Part shown: positions 22,049 through 32,744 of the stretch, piece after piece | Layout of the letters: every line of letters starts with the position of its first letter | Position numbering within the stretch: position 1 is the first letter of the stretch | NCBI GenBank assembly: GCA_028554755.1 | Contig: JAPTOF010000010.1 | Span: 15,590,501 to 15,654,500, forward strand | DNA length: 64,000 bases | DNA from: Cordia subcordata | Taxonomy: Eukaryota > Streptophyta > Magnoliopsida > Boraginales > Cordiaceae | Direction: 5' to 3' | The notes under the pieces: model-generated | What the model was told of the DNA's origin: nothing | What the model saw: the letters and a program-made list of their open reading frames with translations, nothing else | Database searches by the model: none | Program-made: the position numbers and the translations under genes

Positions 22049-24685
22049 CTACGTATCTATTCTTAGAAGGCAATTTGGTGCAATATGCCCAGGGTTATGG
22101 AAATAACCACACTTTCTTTTGCCTACTTGGTCGGAATTGTCCATCTCGTTTGGTACACGTCGAGTTCTTTCCCGTCCACGTCTTCTGTCGCGCACTCGTA
22201 AAGCATTCGGGAGTAACGTCCAACTGGGTCCTGGAGGCCAGTAAAATTCATGTCCAAGGGGTTGAAATGTCATATTATATGTTGCCTCGAATGACTCTAT
22301 AGTATAAATAAGATCAACCATGGTTGAAGAGTTTCCAACACTATAACGGGCAACATATTGGGCATGAGAGCATGGCATATGATAGGCTGTCCACTTGCCA
22401 CATGTACATGTTCGTCCCACCCAATCTACCTCTTGTTCGTTGGGAACATCGTTCCATCGTTCTGGCATTCCACCAACCTGGTACCACTCATCTAGTCTGA
22501 ATGCATGCAATCGCATCCGGTGTGAAGACGTCTCCCACTTTTCATATTTTTCTCTCGCTCGATCCGTCAGAATACGACCATCTCTACGCATGTGCATCGC
22601 GTTTGCCAACCTATCGTGGAAATATCCCTTTAGCTTTAAAAAAGTGTTATTTACTAGTGCTGTAATGGGCAATCCCCTGGCTCCGACAATCAGACCATTG
22701 AAGCATTCAACATTATTTGTTGTCAGCACTCCCCATCTATAACCCCCATCATGGCTCAATGTCCATGACTCTGGACTGAGGTCGGCTAACATATGGTGCA
22801 CCCGTGTACCAACGCCAGTGGGTCGTGGGTCGATATTACGAATAATGTCCATGGCGGCAATTTGCTTCCGTTTCTGGCTTTCTTTTCCAGCTATCCAACA
22901 CATGTCTTTTGCGAATTGGTTGTGCCATCTTTTCATCACATTGCTTTTTAGATGTCTCAAGCAAATGCGATGCTTCACTTGAAGTCGGCCGTTGGATGTT
23001 ATTGTATTGATGGCTGCAGCGATTCCTGCGTGCCGATCAGACAGAATACAAACTGTTGACATGTCGTTTAAAAAACACTGACCTACCTTCTCCAGGAACC
23101 ACTTCCAACTATTTGTACTCTCGCCATCGACAACGGCAAAAGCCAATGGTAATATATGGTCGTTGGCATTTGTCGCTAAGGCGACAAGCAGGTGGCCCTT
23201 GTACTTCCCATGCAGATGTGTTCCGCCCAACGAGAGTATAGGTCGACAGTGCCTTCATGCCATGATGCACGGACCAAAAGCCCAAAAAACATAATGGAAA
23301 ATTTTTTCTGTTTCAGTTGAACCCTGGGCGAACTTGTAGTGGACAACGGTTCCCGGATTCTTTGCAATTACGGCGGCAAAAAAGCCCGGCAACATCTTGT
23401 ATGACATGTCCCAGTCTCCAAAAACTAGTTGGATTGCCTTATTCCTACCACGCCACGCTTTCCCGTGCGTTATATCAACATTTAAAGTCTTCTTTATGTG
23501 GGCTTGGACAAGACGTACCTCAAAATCAGGCTTCTCTGCAACAAAATGCCTAACCATGTAGCTGACCAAACCAGATGTTAGATTTCTATGGTTTGACCCG
23601 CATTTATCTCCTATGCAAATATGCATGCTTTGGTACCTCGTAATCTCGAACATCTTGTGTGTGCATTTTTTTACTGCACGAACCTTTCACTTGCATGGTG
23701 TCCTAGGATTGCTTGATTCGTAGTAACGTATGTCCCACAAGGACTTATTCGACTTCACCACCATGTATTCTCGTTTATGTTTGATCACGTTTTGTTGGAC
23801 AGCCCGTATAAGATCAACCTTTTTCGGGAACACCATGCGTTTGGCCAACTCCATCCGTCTCTCGTCCCACATTGGTCTCTCCATTGGAGGCTCATTTGAA
23901 GTGATGTAATACTCTGTCCTAGCTGTGTGGAAAGCTACTGGCTCTTCCTCCTCTAGATCCGACTCCAGCTCTTCGCCATTGCCTGGCCCCACATCAACCT
24001 CTTCGTTTTCGTAGATTAAACTTTCTACTGACACAACATCTTCCCACTCGTTTAAGTAGACGTCCTCATCTACTTCTTCTGGTTCAGATAAAACATAATC
24101 TAATCCCACCTCGAACATCTCCCGAATGTCACTAGCTTGAGAGGGTCCTCCAACTTCAAATATGGGGCGTGGCGGTGGAGAAAGGGAAAATATGGCAAAC
24201 CCTGCCATTGTGGTTGGAATGTTGACTTCTGCATTGACATAATAAGGTGGTTCCACATTCAAGTCTGGCAAATCACCAACAACTTCTTGTAGTGTTGCTT
24301 CTTCATTTGAAGGCTGTGGATTGTACACGACATCACTTTGCACGTCTACGACAACGTGCGCACATCTCCTATTCATATCCATGCAAGCTGTTTCGTACAT
24401 GTCCTATACATCTTCGTCGTCTTTAATGCCACTGGGGTAATAATATATTTGTTGTAGGTTTGTGTCCCATTTGGGATCACGATAACACAACTCAAGTCTA
24501 TCGATAGTAGGCCGCAATTGGAGCTTCGTGAATATACGAGATACAAATTGATTGTATGTCGTTCCGGGAAGAATTTTTATTTTACATGGTAAGTTTGGAC
24601 CTACATAGTCTAGCCCATGATCTGTTTCAATTTTGTTGCCACCGTAATATAAATATACGTTAACTGCATCAACATTTGCATTCAT
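22049..24685 (-). pseudogene. MULE (MuDR-family) transposase, decayed
   Basis: One minus-strand frame of 878 codons from ATG 24685 to stop 22049, broken only by in-frame stops at 24401-24403 (TAG), 23687-23689 (TGA, where the family has the Trp of C-x-W) and 23255-23257 (TGA). The N-terminus (residues 5-75) looks PB1-like, followed by an acidic linker. A MuDR N-terminal region starts near residue 270 (KRMVFPKKVDLIRAVQ). The DDE core starts near residue 480. Of the catalytic triad, the first Asp of DGT is Gly (codon 487, GGC at 23225-23227), while Asp550 (ILSDRH) and Glu660 (NNVECFN) remain. A SWIM zinc finger has Cys760, Cys762, Cys772 and His774, and a C-terminal zinc knuckle has lost its second Cys. 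No introns are needed. Inactive. Confidence 0.92.
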
Positions 24686-24878
24686 CTTTTTGGGTGAAAA
24701 AAATATATATAACGTGACTTAGATGTGAATGAGTTGCAGAAGAGAGGGAAGTGGAGTGGTTAGTGGTATAGCGGCAAATCCAAATTTTGAAAATGCTACG
24801 TAATGTGACTTATCGTGTGAACGTTTGTAGGGTTAGTGATTTTGGAACGAGATAATGAAGGGAGAAGTGGGGTGTGCA

Positions 24879-24885
24879 TTATATA
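24879..24885 (-). promoter_or_regulatory. TATA-like box of the transposase gene
   Basis: TATATAA on the minus strand, between the right palindrome array and the ATG at 24685. It would give a leader of about 160 bases. A second TATATATA run sits too close to the ATG (24700-24712) to be the likely one. Confidence 0.45.
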
Positions 24886-24889
24886 GTAA

Positions 24890-25500
24890 CAAATTCGAAC
24901 TTAGAAATTCGGATTTTAAAATTCTGAGTTTCGACTTATAACCTAACTCGAATTTTAAAAACTCGAAACAACAAAATCGCAAGTCAGAAGTTCGAAAGTT
25001 TGAACATTTCGAACATCGAAAGTTCGAAAGTTTGAACATTTCGAACATCGAAAGTTCGAATTTTTCAAAACTTCGAACTTCACAAGTTCGAAAATGCACA
25101 TCTCTGACCAAAATTTTAGTCTCTGCTCTGCTCTGCCCTTGATTATGTCGGAATCTTGTAAACTGGAACTTCTAAAGTTCGAAACACGGTATTATTATCT
25201 GCCTCATGATATTATTCTCTGCCCTCCGTCACATCGTCGCAACATCGTCACAGAAGGAATCCTGCAAACCCTAGCAACCTATTTTCGAACTTCATAAGTT
25301 CGAAGTTATGCTTTCGAACTTTTGTAGTTCGAGTAAGAAAATGCTGCAAACCCTAGTACTCTATTTTCGAACTTCATAAGTTCGAAGTTATGATTTCGAA
25401 CTTTTGAAGTTCGAGCAAGAAAATATGAAATTCGATATCGAAGCTTCGTAATTCGAATATATTTTCGAACTTTCAAAGTCCGATATCGAGTTTTCAACGT
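24890..25500. repeat. Right subterminal palindrome array
   Basis: About ten copies of the same TCGAACTT..AAGTTCGA near-palindrome as on the left, for example at 25073, 25280, 25311, 25365 and 25395. A unit of about 35 bp is tandemly repeated at 24980-25060, and a unit of roughly 85 bp containing two palindromes is duplicated at 25262-25420. Confidence 0.9.
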
Positions 25501-25511
25501 TCGTGATTAGG

Positions 25512-25608
25512 CTTCATAAGTTTGAAAAGTCTACTTTTGCTACTCCCCTCAAAACAGGGTTATTTTTTAAAGCAAATTAAAAAATAAGGTTAAAAATAAA
25601 AATAACCC
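25512..25608 (-). repeat. Right terminal inverted repeat of the MULE
   Basis: Inverted partner of 17565-17661, differing at about four positions, and followed at once by the second copy of the 10-bp target duplication. Confidence 0.93.
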
Positions 25609-25618
25609 GTCAATCGCT

Positions 25619-28190
25619 GCATGAAACTATGCAATGCAACCTAAGGGACCAAGTACTACTTCTCCCAAGATACAACTAGAATCTAATGCAAAAAGTAGTA
25701 AGTTAGGTGGTGCTGCCACCCTTACAAGAGCCAGAAACAGAAGACAAAAAACTAACTATGCAAATAAGAAAGCCCAAGCTTATCACACCTTATGACACCA
25801 CCCGTAGTAGGATGATCTTGAACTGAATGAAAAACATGCAAGCCTTTGCTGTTAGCACCGCGATTAGCGAGGCAGTCTGGGACAGAATTTCCTTCGCGAA
25901 GGATATTACTGCAGCTAGCCGTAAAGTTAGCCATCAAGGATGTAGCAAGCTCAAGCACATAACAAATGTCCTAAGCACCGCAAGAGGAGTTCTTAACAAG
26001 CGAAACAGCTAAGAGAGAATCCATCTCAATCCATAAGCACTGAATACGAAGATCAATACAGACGTGCAAACCTCTAACAAGGCTTATAACTCCGCCTTAA
26101 GAACTGAGACTTTACCAAAATTTTCACTGAAAACACATAACACGTTGCCGCGCGAACTACACCACCACCTCCTGCTTTGTTGCCGTTATCTTGAACACTA
26201 CCATCAACATTTAATTTAAAACTGTTAAGATCAGGTTTGTTCCAGAAAACGAATCGAGGAGCATTACCTCGTAAAGGACGCGAGGAGCACTAGAATATAG
26301 CAGCACATTTTCATCACCACGCCATTGCTTACTATTCAGAAGGCTAGCTTCATGAAATTGGCCAACAAATCTGCTAACCCGCCAGATGATACGATCACCA
26401 GCAAACCCAGTTCCATTAAATTTTGCATCATTTCGTTCAAGCCATATAGACCACGTGATGAGTACAAGGATTAGGATTCAAATATAACCACCACAAGCAC
26501 CTCTTCCAGACATAAACCACCGCATAGAAACAAGCTTAAGATTCATATGGTTCACAGGCACAATATTGAACAGAGCCTGAAAGTGCCACCACACTTTTTT
26601 GGGAGTACGGAGATCATACACCCTAAGTTATGTGTACCAATATAGCATGGTGCACCTGTTTACAATTTTTATATTATATATTTATAACCTTTGTACTATA
26701 TGTTTATAATTTTTAATTGTTTACAAATTACACAAATTATATGTTGTTAACATTTTATGTTCAAAACTTCTAATTGTTCATAATTTACTTATCCATTACT
26801 CTTATATTATATGTTCAAAAGCTTTATATTATATATTTATAATAATAAATTACTTATTTATGATTATTCATAATATGTTAACAATTTGTAAGCAACATGT
26901 TCACAATTTGTGAATGAAATGTTTACAATATATGAACGATTTCGGAGATTGTAGTTTGAGGTGTTACTGGTGTTTGATCGACGATCGAATTCTTATGCTG
27001 TGTTCATCGACGAGAAAAGAATAAACTTGTTAAATTTCACGTTAATCCGACCGTCGAATTATGGGATCTCTTCAAAGGTACACCATGTTTATTTGGGTAT
27101 ATTATAATATAGGAGTACAGTATAATTTGCACTTTTTTGGTCTCTTTGTTGAGAAGAAAAAGATGTTGTATAGATTCCTCCCAATTACAACATTGGCATC
27201 TAGAAACAATCTGAAAACGCTCCTCCCTAAGCCTCATATTAACAGGAAGACAACCATGTAGCGCCTTCTAGGCACAGAAAGAAATCTTAAGCGGGATGGA
27301 CTTATGCCAAAGGTGCCGAGCACCAATGCCTTAACCCGTCGCTGTCTAATTAATTCCCACACACTGGCCATAGTAAATTTACCATCACCTGATAAGCTGC
27401 AGAACAGCACATCATGTTCAGCACTTATGAGGAATATCAACAATGCATTGCGCTACCAGATATCATGCTAGAAAAGTAAATCACCTGCACCAACTCTCCA
27501 ACGAATGTGCTTCTCTGCAGATGATCGCACAAGCAAAAGCCTTCTCCACACACAAGAATCTCGAGCTTTAAAAGGAACCGAATGAGGATGGTCTTTAGCA
27601 CAATATTTAGAGTGTAAGAATTTTAGACCACAAACCTTTAGAAACTCAAAACCTCCGCCACAATTCAATGCTCATAGGTTCACTCATATCTTTCAATTTG
27701 CGAAATCCCAACCCATCTTCGTCAAGAGGAAAACACAATCGGTCCCAAGTAGCCCAATGTAACTTTCTTTTGCTACCTCGATCTCCCCAAAAGAATGCTT
27801 TAAACATGCGTTCAAGCAAAAGTAAAACATTGTTAGGGGCTTGGATAACCTGCATGATGTCCATAGGCATATAAACAAGAGTGCTTTTCAACAACGTAAT
27901 ACGCCCACCATGAGAAAGAAGTTTCATGTCCCATCCACTAATCTTTTGCTGTACTTTCTTGGTAATGGAATCAAAATGAATAGTCGTGTGTCACCCTTCG
28001 ACCAAGGGAGTACCCAAATAAGTGAGAGGCAGTTGTCGACGAGAAAAACCCATGGCAATGGAAATAATTCGAGACCGAATGGAAGTAGACCGTTTGTGAA
28101 GACAGAAACCACTCTTTTTCTTGTTGTTCACATGGTGGCCGGAAACTTTCTCATAATGTTCAATGAAATTAGCTATGCGACAAATTGCAG
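25619..28190 (-). pseudogene. LINE (L1-type) ORF2 3' half, part 2
   Basis: On the minus strand the order is as follows. The end of the reverse transcriptase comes first (28170-27950, ending in a YLGTPL block), then the RT thumb/connection (27927-27646; SHGGRITLLKSTL and MFKAFFWGD). A zinc-binding RT-associated domain (zf-RVT) follows at 27440-26400, interrupted by a MITE. Last is a plant-type RNase H (about 26060-25760, NILREGNSVPDCLANRG). Frameshifts and stops occur throughout. The RT catalytic core and ORF1 are missing (5' truncation). The 3' end continues at 17427-17564 beyond the Mutator-like insertion. Family assignment is firm. Confidence 0.85.
26603..27129. mobile_element. MITE copy A, inserted in the LINE
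   Basis: An AT-rich, non-coding insertion of about 527 bp splits the LINE frame. CACTTTTTTGG is repeated on both sides (26592-26602 and 27130-27140), and removing the insert with one copy restores the LINE order. The ends are degenerate inverted repeats (GCATGGTGCACC / ACATGGTGTACC). A second copy of the family lies at 32745-33205 (shared aatttgtgaacgatttcg and aaatttcacgtt). Confidence 0.75.
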
Positions 28191-28378
28191 ATTACTATAC
28201 ATATACATACTATTTTCAATTGTATAAAACAAATTTTTTTTAACAAGTTATTCAAATTAATATATTTTACTATTTTCTAGGTTACTTTGATATATAACTG
28301 CAACAAAATTAATTTTATTTTAGAGCTCATGCAACACGCGGGCTTTCTACTATACAATATAAAAAGAAACATATATAA
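28191..28378 (+). repeat. Direct repeat copy 1 (Helitron-like 3' hairpin)
   Basis: About 188 bp that recurs at 29061-29249 with roughly 90 percent identity by eye. Near its end is a CATGCAACACGCGGG hairpin-like word followed by TTCTACTA, resembling Helitron 3' ends. The start coincides with the 5' limit of the LINE. Confidence 0.6.
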
Positions 28379-28721
28379 TGCCTTATAATGTCATTTTGTA
28401 CTTTTATATATATATATGTATGTATACATATATCTGCTAACAATAGATTTCCTTGCTAAATGTCACATTGCCATTTGTCAATTGCTTATTAGTTAGTATC
28501 TTCTTTTATGGAAGATGTTGTTGTTCCATAAAATGGAGTGCAGTGATGTAGGGATCTGGTATCAAACGAGAGCTAGGAACAAATGGATACTAATTAGTAA
28601 ATATAATGTTTTTTTGTTTTTAATTTGTTTTCACTTACCATAATAGTTTGAAGACTTTTACATAAAATAAAACAAATAATAAAATTATACAAATATTTGT
28701 GAAAGTATTTGAATAATATTT

Positions 28722-28998
28722 ATGCTCTGTTAATTATAGTCTTATTTTAATATGTTTATCCTATTGAAATGAGGTACATCTTGTAAGATTTAATAAATCT
28801 TATCATACATCATATAAAAACTCAAAACAAAACTAAACTTTTTTTTTTATAAGAAATAAGCAATGCATCCTATTTTATTTTTTACAACTATAAAATACAT
28901 AGTGCATGTGATAAGATATTTTAAATCTTACAAGATTTCTTTAAATTTCAATAGAATAAACATCTTAAAATAAAATCATTTCAAACACACTAACAGTC
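28722..28998. mobile_element. Short palindromic MITE
   Basis: Left arm (28722-28805) and right arm (28905-28998) are inverted copies: cttgtaagattta and taaatcttacaag, cctattgaaat and atttcaatag, ending in CTGTTA / TAACAG. Non-coding, about 275 bp. No clear target duplication was identified. Confidence 0.65.
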
Positions 28999-29060
28999 TA
29001 AGAGTCAATTTTGTAAGACCGAATGTAAATTTGAATTAAAATGTTTATTGGAGAGAAAAA

Positions 29061-29249
29061 ATTACTATACATATACATACTTTTTTCAGTTGTATAAAAC
29101 AAAATTTTTTACAAGTTATTCAAATTAATATATTTTACTATTATTTAGAATATTTTATGATATATAAGAGCAACAAAGTTAATTTTATTTCAAAGCTTGT
29201 GCAACACGCGAGTTTTGTACTAGTACAATATAAAAAGAAATATATATAA
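29061..29249 (+). repeat. Direct repeat copy 2 (Helitron-like 3' hairpin)
   Basis: Second copy of 28191-28378. Here the hairpin word CTTGTGCAACACGCGAG is followed by TACTAGT, closer to the canonical CTAGT Helitron terminus. Confidence 0.6.
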
Positions 29250-29992
29250 CTAATATCACACTATTTCCCCTCACAGCCGACTCGCACACCACCCACAGAA
29301 CCATAGTAACCTCACAATTACACATATTCACTCCACTCACACCACTACACACACTTCAGCAGCATATTTTTACATTTTCTATGTAAAAGTGAAAGAGATG
29401 ATTAATAGCAAAGGTGAAAAGAGATAAATGGCCAATGAGATAAGTTGAGTACTATAGGAATTCTGGAAAAAAAAGTCTTTTACGCTTTCTAACATTTTTT
29501 TTTTAAGGAAAACAACAAAATTCAAAGAGAATTTTCTCTTAGAAAGGTAGATGAAGAAAGGGCATAGGAGCATGCTTAAAAAATGAAGACGCACAAAGTC
29601 CGTTGTAACAACGACGTAAAAGTAATTACCACGACCATGTCCGTGACAGAAAAGGTACCTTGTGGAAAAATGCAAGGAAAGTTCGAGTTGGGGGTTGGAA
29701 GTAGAGGAAGAATAGAGAAAGCTTGAATTGATCAAATTGCGATCGTTTCCACATAGCAGCTTTCAAGCCTCTCTTGATTCGTGCAGTTATATTCTTACCA
29801 AACTAATTTTGGGTGCTAAGTTATTCAGCACGATAACAATACAACAAATATCTTCTCCTACTTGTAATGGTGATTTTTCTCAATTTTTCCAAATCTAATG
29901 GCCACCAATTAAACCAACCAGATTCCTGTTTACGTTTTCCAGAATTCGTTTTGAAGCCCCCAGTAAATGAAGAAGTTTAACTATTAAGGAAA
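29250..29992. other. Intergenic region without recognised features
   Basis: Nothing supported. The minus-strand frame at 29379-29735 is Phe/Leu/Ser-rich with no domain and no codon signature, and reads as a chance frame. Confidence 0.5.
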
Positions 29993-30001
29993 TATAATAT
30001 A

Positions 30002-30451
30002 GGGCAAATTCTTCAAATAATCCTTATTGTTTACATAAAGTGCGAAATTGATCTCTATTATTTTAAAAATAACCTATTTAGTCCCTAATGTATTAAAAAA
30101 GTATTACTTAGTGCCTATTATCACAAAAATAGCCAATTTGATCCCCATTATTTGCAAAAGATGACCTAATTAATCCCCATTTTAACTTTAAACATGATTA
30201 TGTGACCCCATTTTAGCTTTAAAAATGGTCATATAATGGTCACATGACCGATTAATAGGAATAAAATTTGATATTTTTTTAAAAAATTAACATTTTTTGC
30301 AACGATTAAGGATTAAATAAGTTACTTTTGAAGCAATGAGGATCAAATTAATTTTTTAAAAACATTAAAAATTAAATTGGTCACTTTTAAAACACTGAAG
30401 TCTAATTTGACACTTTTTATAAATAACATTAATTATTTGTAAAATTCTCCC
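30002..30451. mobile_element. MITE with 9-bp target duplication, upstream of CYP86A
   Basis: Inverted ends of about 90 bp (GGGCAAATTCTTCAAATAAT on the left; GGGAGAATTTTACAAATAAT as the reverse complement of the right). Exact 9-bp duplication TATAATATA at 29993-30001 and 30452-30460. Non-coding, 450 bp. TIR start and duplication length fit a Mutator-type MITE. It ends about 200 bp upstream of the CYP86A TATA box. Confidence 0.85.
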
Positions 30452-30659
30452 TATAATATACACGTATCTATTGGAAACCCAAAAGCCTTGGCTGGCACTT
30501 GATTTTGGTAATTGCGTAGGGGCAGCACCATCTCTTTTCGTATGCTATTAAAGTCAATAGCATTTCTTATCAACCAAACAAAAATATGTTCTGTTTTCTC
30601 CTTGTCTAAAGTTTCCTAACAACTCTCTACTGAACCTTTCACTTCAATATCATTCTCAC

Positions 30660-30666
30660 TATAAAT
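30660..30666 (+). promoter_or_regulatory. TATA box of the CYP86A gene
   Basis: TATAAAT about 78 bp before the chosen ATG, which would place transcription start near 30690 and give a leader of about 50 bases. Confidence 0.6.
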
Positions 30667-30743
30667 TGCAAGTCTCGCTCCCTCGCTTTCATTCATTGCC
30701 AAAAGTTCCAACATCCCTTACATTTCTAGCTCTCGCTGATCAC

Positions 30744-32306
30744 ATGGATACCCTACTCGTTGCCTTCAGCATAGTAGCTGCTTCAACAGCTTATCTGCTA
30801 TGGTTCTTCGTCTTGGCCAGAAAGCTCTCAGGTCCAAAAGTGTGGCCAGTTGTGGGCAGCCTTCCGGGTTTATTCGCAAACCGGAGAAGAATCCATGACT
30901 GGATAGCCGGAAACCTCCGCGCAACGGGTGGCGCCGCCACGTACCAAACAAGCACCATCGCTATACCTTTCTTTGCATACAAACAAGGGTTCTACACGGT
31001 GACATCCCATCCTAAAAATATCGAGCATGTTCTGCGAACCCGGTTCGACAATTACCCAAAAGGCCCGACTTGGCAAACCGCCTTTCATGACCTTTTAGGG
31101 CAAGGTATTTTCAACAGTGATGGTGATACGTGGCTCATACAAAGGAAAACTGCAGCTCTTGAGTTCACAACCAGGACTCTTCGCCAAGCCATGGCGCGGT
31201 GGGTGAGCAGGACAATAAGAACTCGTCTATGGATAATCTTAGACAAGGCAGCCAAAGACCAAATCGCGGTGGACTTGCAGGACTTGTTGCTGCGTTTAAC
31301 CTTTGATAACATTTGCGGCCTCACATTTGGTAAAGACCCTGAAACTCTTTCACCTGAACTACCAGAAAATCCTTTCGCCATCGCCTTTGATTCAGCCACT
31401 GAAGCAACTCTACAAAGGCTATTATACCCTAGTTTTCTGTGGAGGTTGAAGAAATGTCTAGGCATTGGAGCAGAGACAAGGCTGAAGAGAAGCCTTCAAG
31501 TTGTTGAAAACTACATGACTGAAGCCCTCGATGCCCGAAAAGAGACTCCATCGGATGATCTCTTATCGCGATTCATGAAGAAGAGAGATGCCGATGGCAA
31601 TCTCTTCCCCAATTCTGTTCTCAAACGCATAGCTCTCAACTTTGTTCTGGCGGGTCGTGACACTTCCTCTGTCGCTCTGAGCTGGTTCTTCTGGCTCGTC
31701 ATGAACAACCCACGTGTGGAGAAAAAGGTCGTTGCGGAAATATCAACTGTTTTACGTGAAACGCGAGGCCAAGATCCACAAAAATGGATCGAAGAGCCAT
31801 TAGTGTTTGATGAAGCAGAAAGGTTAGTGTATCTCAAGGCAGCATTGGCTGAAACTCTACGTTTGTATCCGTCTGTGCCAGAAGACTTCAAATATGTCGT
31901 CTCCAACGATATCTTTCCCGACGGGACGTACATTCCGGCCGGCTCGACGGTGACATATTCTATATATTCGGTTGGGAGGATGAAGAGTATATGGGGAGAG
32001 GATTGCTTAGATTTTAAGCCAGAGAGGTGGCTTTCGAGCAGTGGAGACCGCTTCGAACCTCCAATGGATGGGTATAAATTTGTGGCATTCAATGGCGGAC
32101 CAAGAACTTGTTTGGGCAAAGACTTGGCTTACCTGCAGATGAAGTCTGTGGCTTCAGCAGTGCTGCTGCGTTACGGCCTCTCTCTTGCTCCTGGTCATCG
32201 TGTTGAGCAGAAGATGTCTCTAACTTTGTTCATGAAAAACGGGCTTAAAGTACATCTACACCCACGTGAGCTTGCAGTTCCAATGGCGGCGGCCATGTCT
32301 ACGTAG
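30744..32306 (+). CDS. CYP86A1: Cytochrome P450 fatty acid omega-hydroxylase, CYP86A (CYP86A1-like)
   Basis: Intact single-exon frame of 520 residues. The family hydroxylates the terminal carbon of long-chain fatty acids in the ER using NADPH-P450 reductase. CYP86A1-type members supply omega-hydroxy acids for root suberin; related members supply cutin. An N-terminal membrane anchor (about residues 4-25) precedes the Pro-rich hinge (WPVVGSLPG, about 34). C-helix W130xxxR134, I-helix AGRDTS at 303-308, K-helix E370-T-L-R373, FKPERW at 424-429 and the haem loop [10 protein letters not shown] at 449-458 with axial Cys456 are all present. The frame is open upstream to 30666 but has no earlier ATG; 30744 matches the usual family N-terminus. 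Block-by-block wording ([26 protein letters not shown]) favours CYP86A1 over CYP86A2/A4/A8. Only apparently functional gene here. Confidence 0.95.
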   Translation: MDTLLVAFSIVAASTAYLLWFFVLARKLSGPKVWPVVGSLPGLFANRRRIHDWIAGNLRATGGAATYQTSTIAIPFFAYKQGFYTVTSHPKNIEHVLRTRFDNYPKGPTWQTAFHDLLGQGIFNSDGDTWLIQRKTAALEFTTRTLRQAMARWVSRTIRTRLWIILDKAAKDQIAVDLQDLLLRLTFDNICGLTFGKDPETLSPELPENPFAIAFDSATEATLQRLLYPSFLWRLKKCLGIGAETRLKRSLQVVENYMTEALDARKETPSDDLLSRFMKKRDADGNLFPNSVLKRIALNFVLAGRDTSSVALSWFFWLVMNNPRVEKKVVAEISTVLRETRGQDPQKWIEEPLVFDEAERLVYLKAALAETLRLYPSVPEDFKYVVSNDIFPDGTYIPAGSTVTYSIYSVGRMKSIWGEDCLDFKPERWLSSSGDRFEPPMDGYKFVAFNGGPRTCLGKDLAYLQMKSVASAVLLRYGLSLAPGHRVEQKMSLTLFMKNGLKVHLHPRELAVPMAAAMST

Positions 32307-32744
32307 AAAAGAAGCAGCTGGAAACTTTAACTAAACAAGCATGCAAAGGGGAATGGGGATTCTGGTTTGGAGTTGAATTGTTTCTTCATTTAAAGATGTG
32401 ATTGTCCACTTGCGTTGTTGTCAAAAGTGTATCATTGGTCATTTGATATGTATTTACTTTGTTATATATACTTCTATAAATTATAGTGTTCGATTTCTCG
32501 TTTCAAATATTATAAATATATATACAGAAAAGAAATGTATTCTGGAAGAATACTGTGTTAGTAATTATCAGCTGAAGAGATGTCTTGTACGTGAACACTG
32601 AATTTCTGTATGCATGTATACACACGTTTATTTTATTTTTAAGTTTTTGTGTACATATTATCCTTTTTAAGTTAGAATATCCATTTGGTTAAATAACACT
32701 AAATCCCCTCTGGTTAGCTATAAATTAAAGGTACAATTAGTCTC
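32307..32744 (+). other. 3' flank of CYP86A
   Basis: No gene. AT-rich, with candidate polyadenylation context (tattataaatatatatac, 32508-32525). The 67-codon frame at 32398-32601 lies in the likely 3' untranslated region and has no recognisable domain. Confidence 0.5.

Larger units (their letters stand above)
17565..25608. mobile_element. Complete Mutator-like transposon (MULE), 8,044 bp, with PMD companion gene
   Basis: The two ends are inverted copies over about 97 bp (17565-17661 and 25512-25608) with about four differences, both starting GGGTTATTTTTATTTTTAAC. The 10-bp word GTCAATCGCT is repeated exactly on both sides (17555-17564 and 25609-25618), as expected for a Mutator-superfamily target duplication. 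Inside are a transposase gene on the minus strand and a plant mobile domain gene on the plus strand, placed tail to tail, each with a TATA-like box. Both subterminal regions are packed with near-palindromes of the form TCGAACTTCNGAAGTTCGA. Both genes are broken, so this copy is not autonomous, but its ends look intact enough to be mobilised in trans. Confidence 0.93.

Noticed and set aside
24890..25500. CRISPR-like array, because of regularly recurring short palindromes
   Set aside because: Spacing is irregular, spacers are not uniform, the genome is a plant, and the motif is symmetrical at both transposon ends.
29379..29735. 118-codon minus-strand frame as a gene
   Set aside because: Low-complexity hydrophobic composition, no domain, no promoter context; probably chance.
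31511..32119. 202-codon antisense frame across the CYP86A gene
   Set aside because: It is the shadow of a strongly conserved P450 coding sequence on the other strand and shows no domain.
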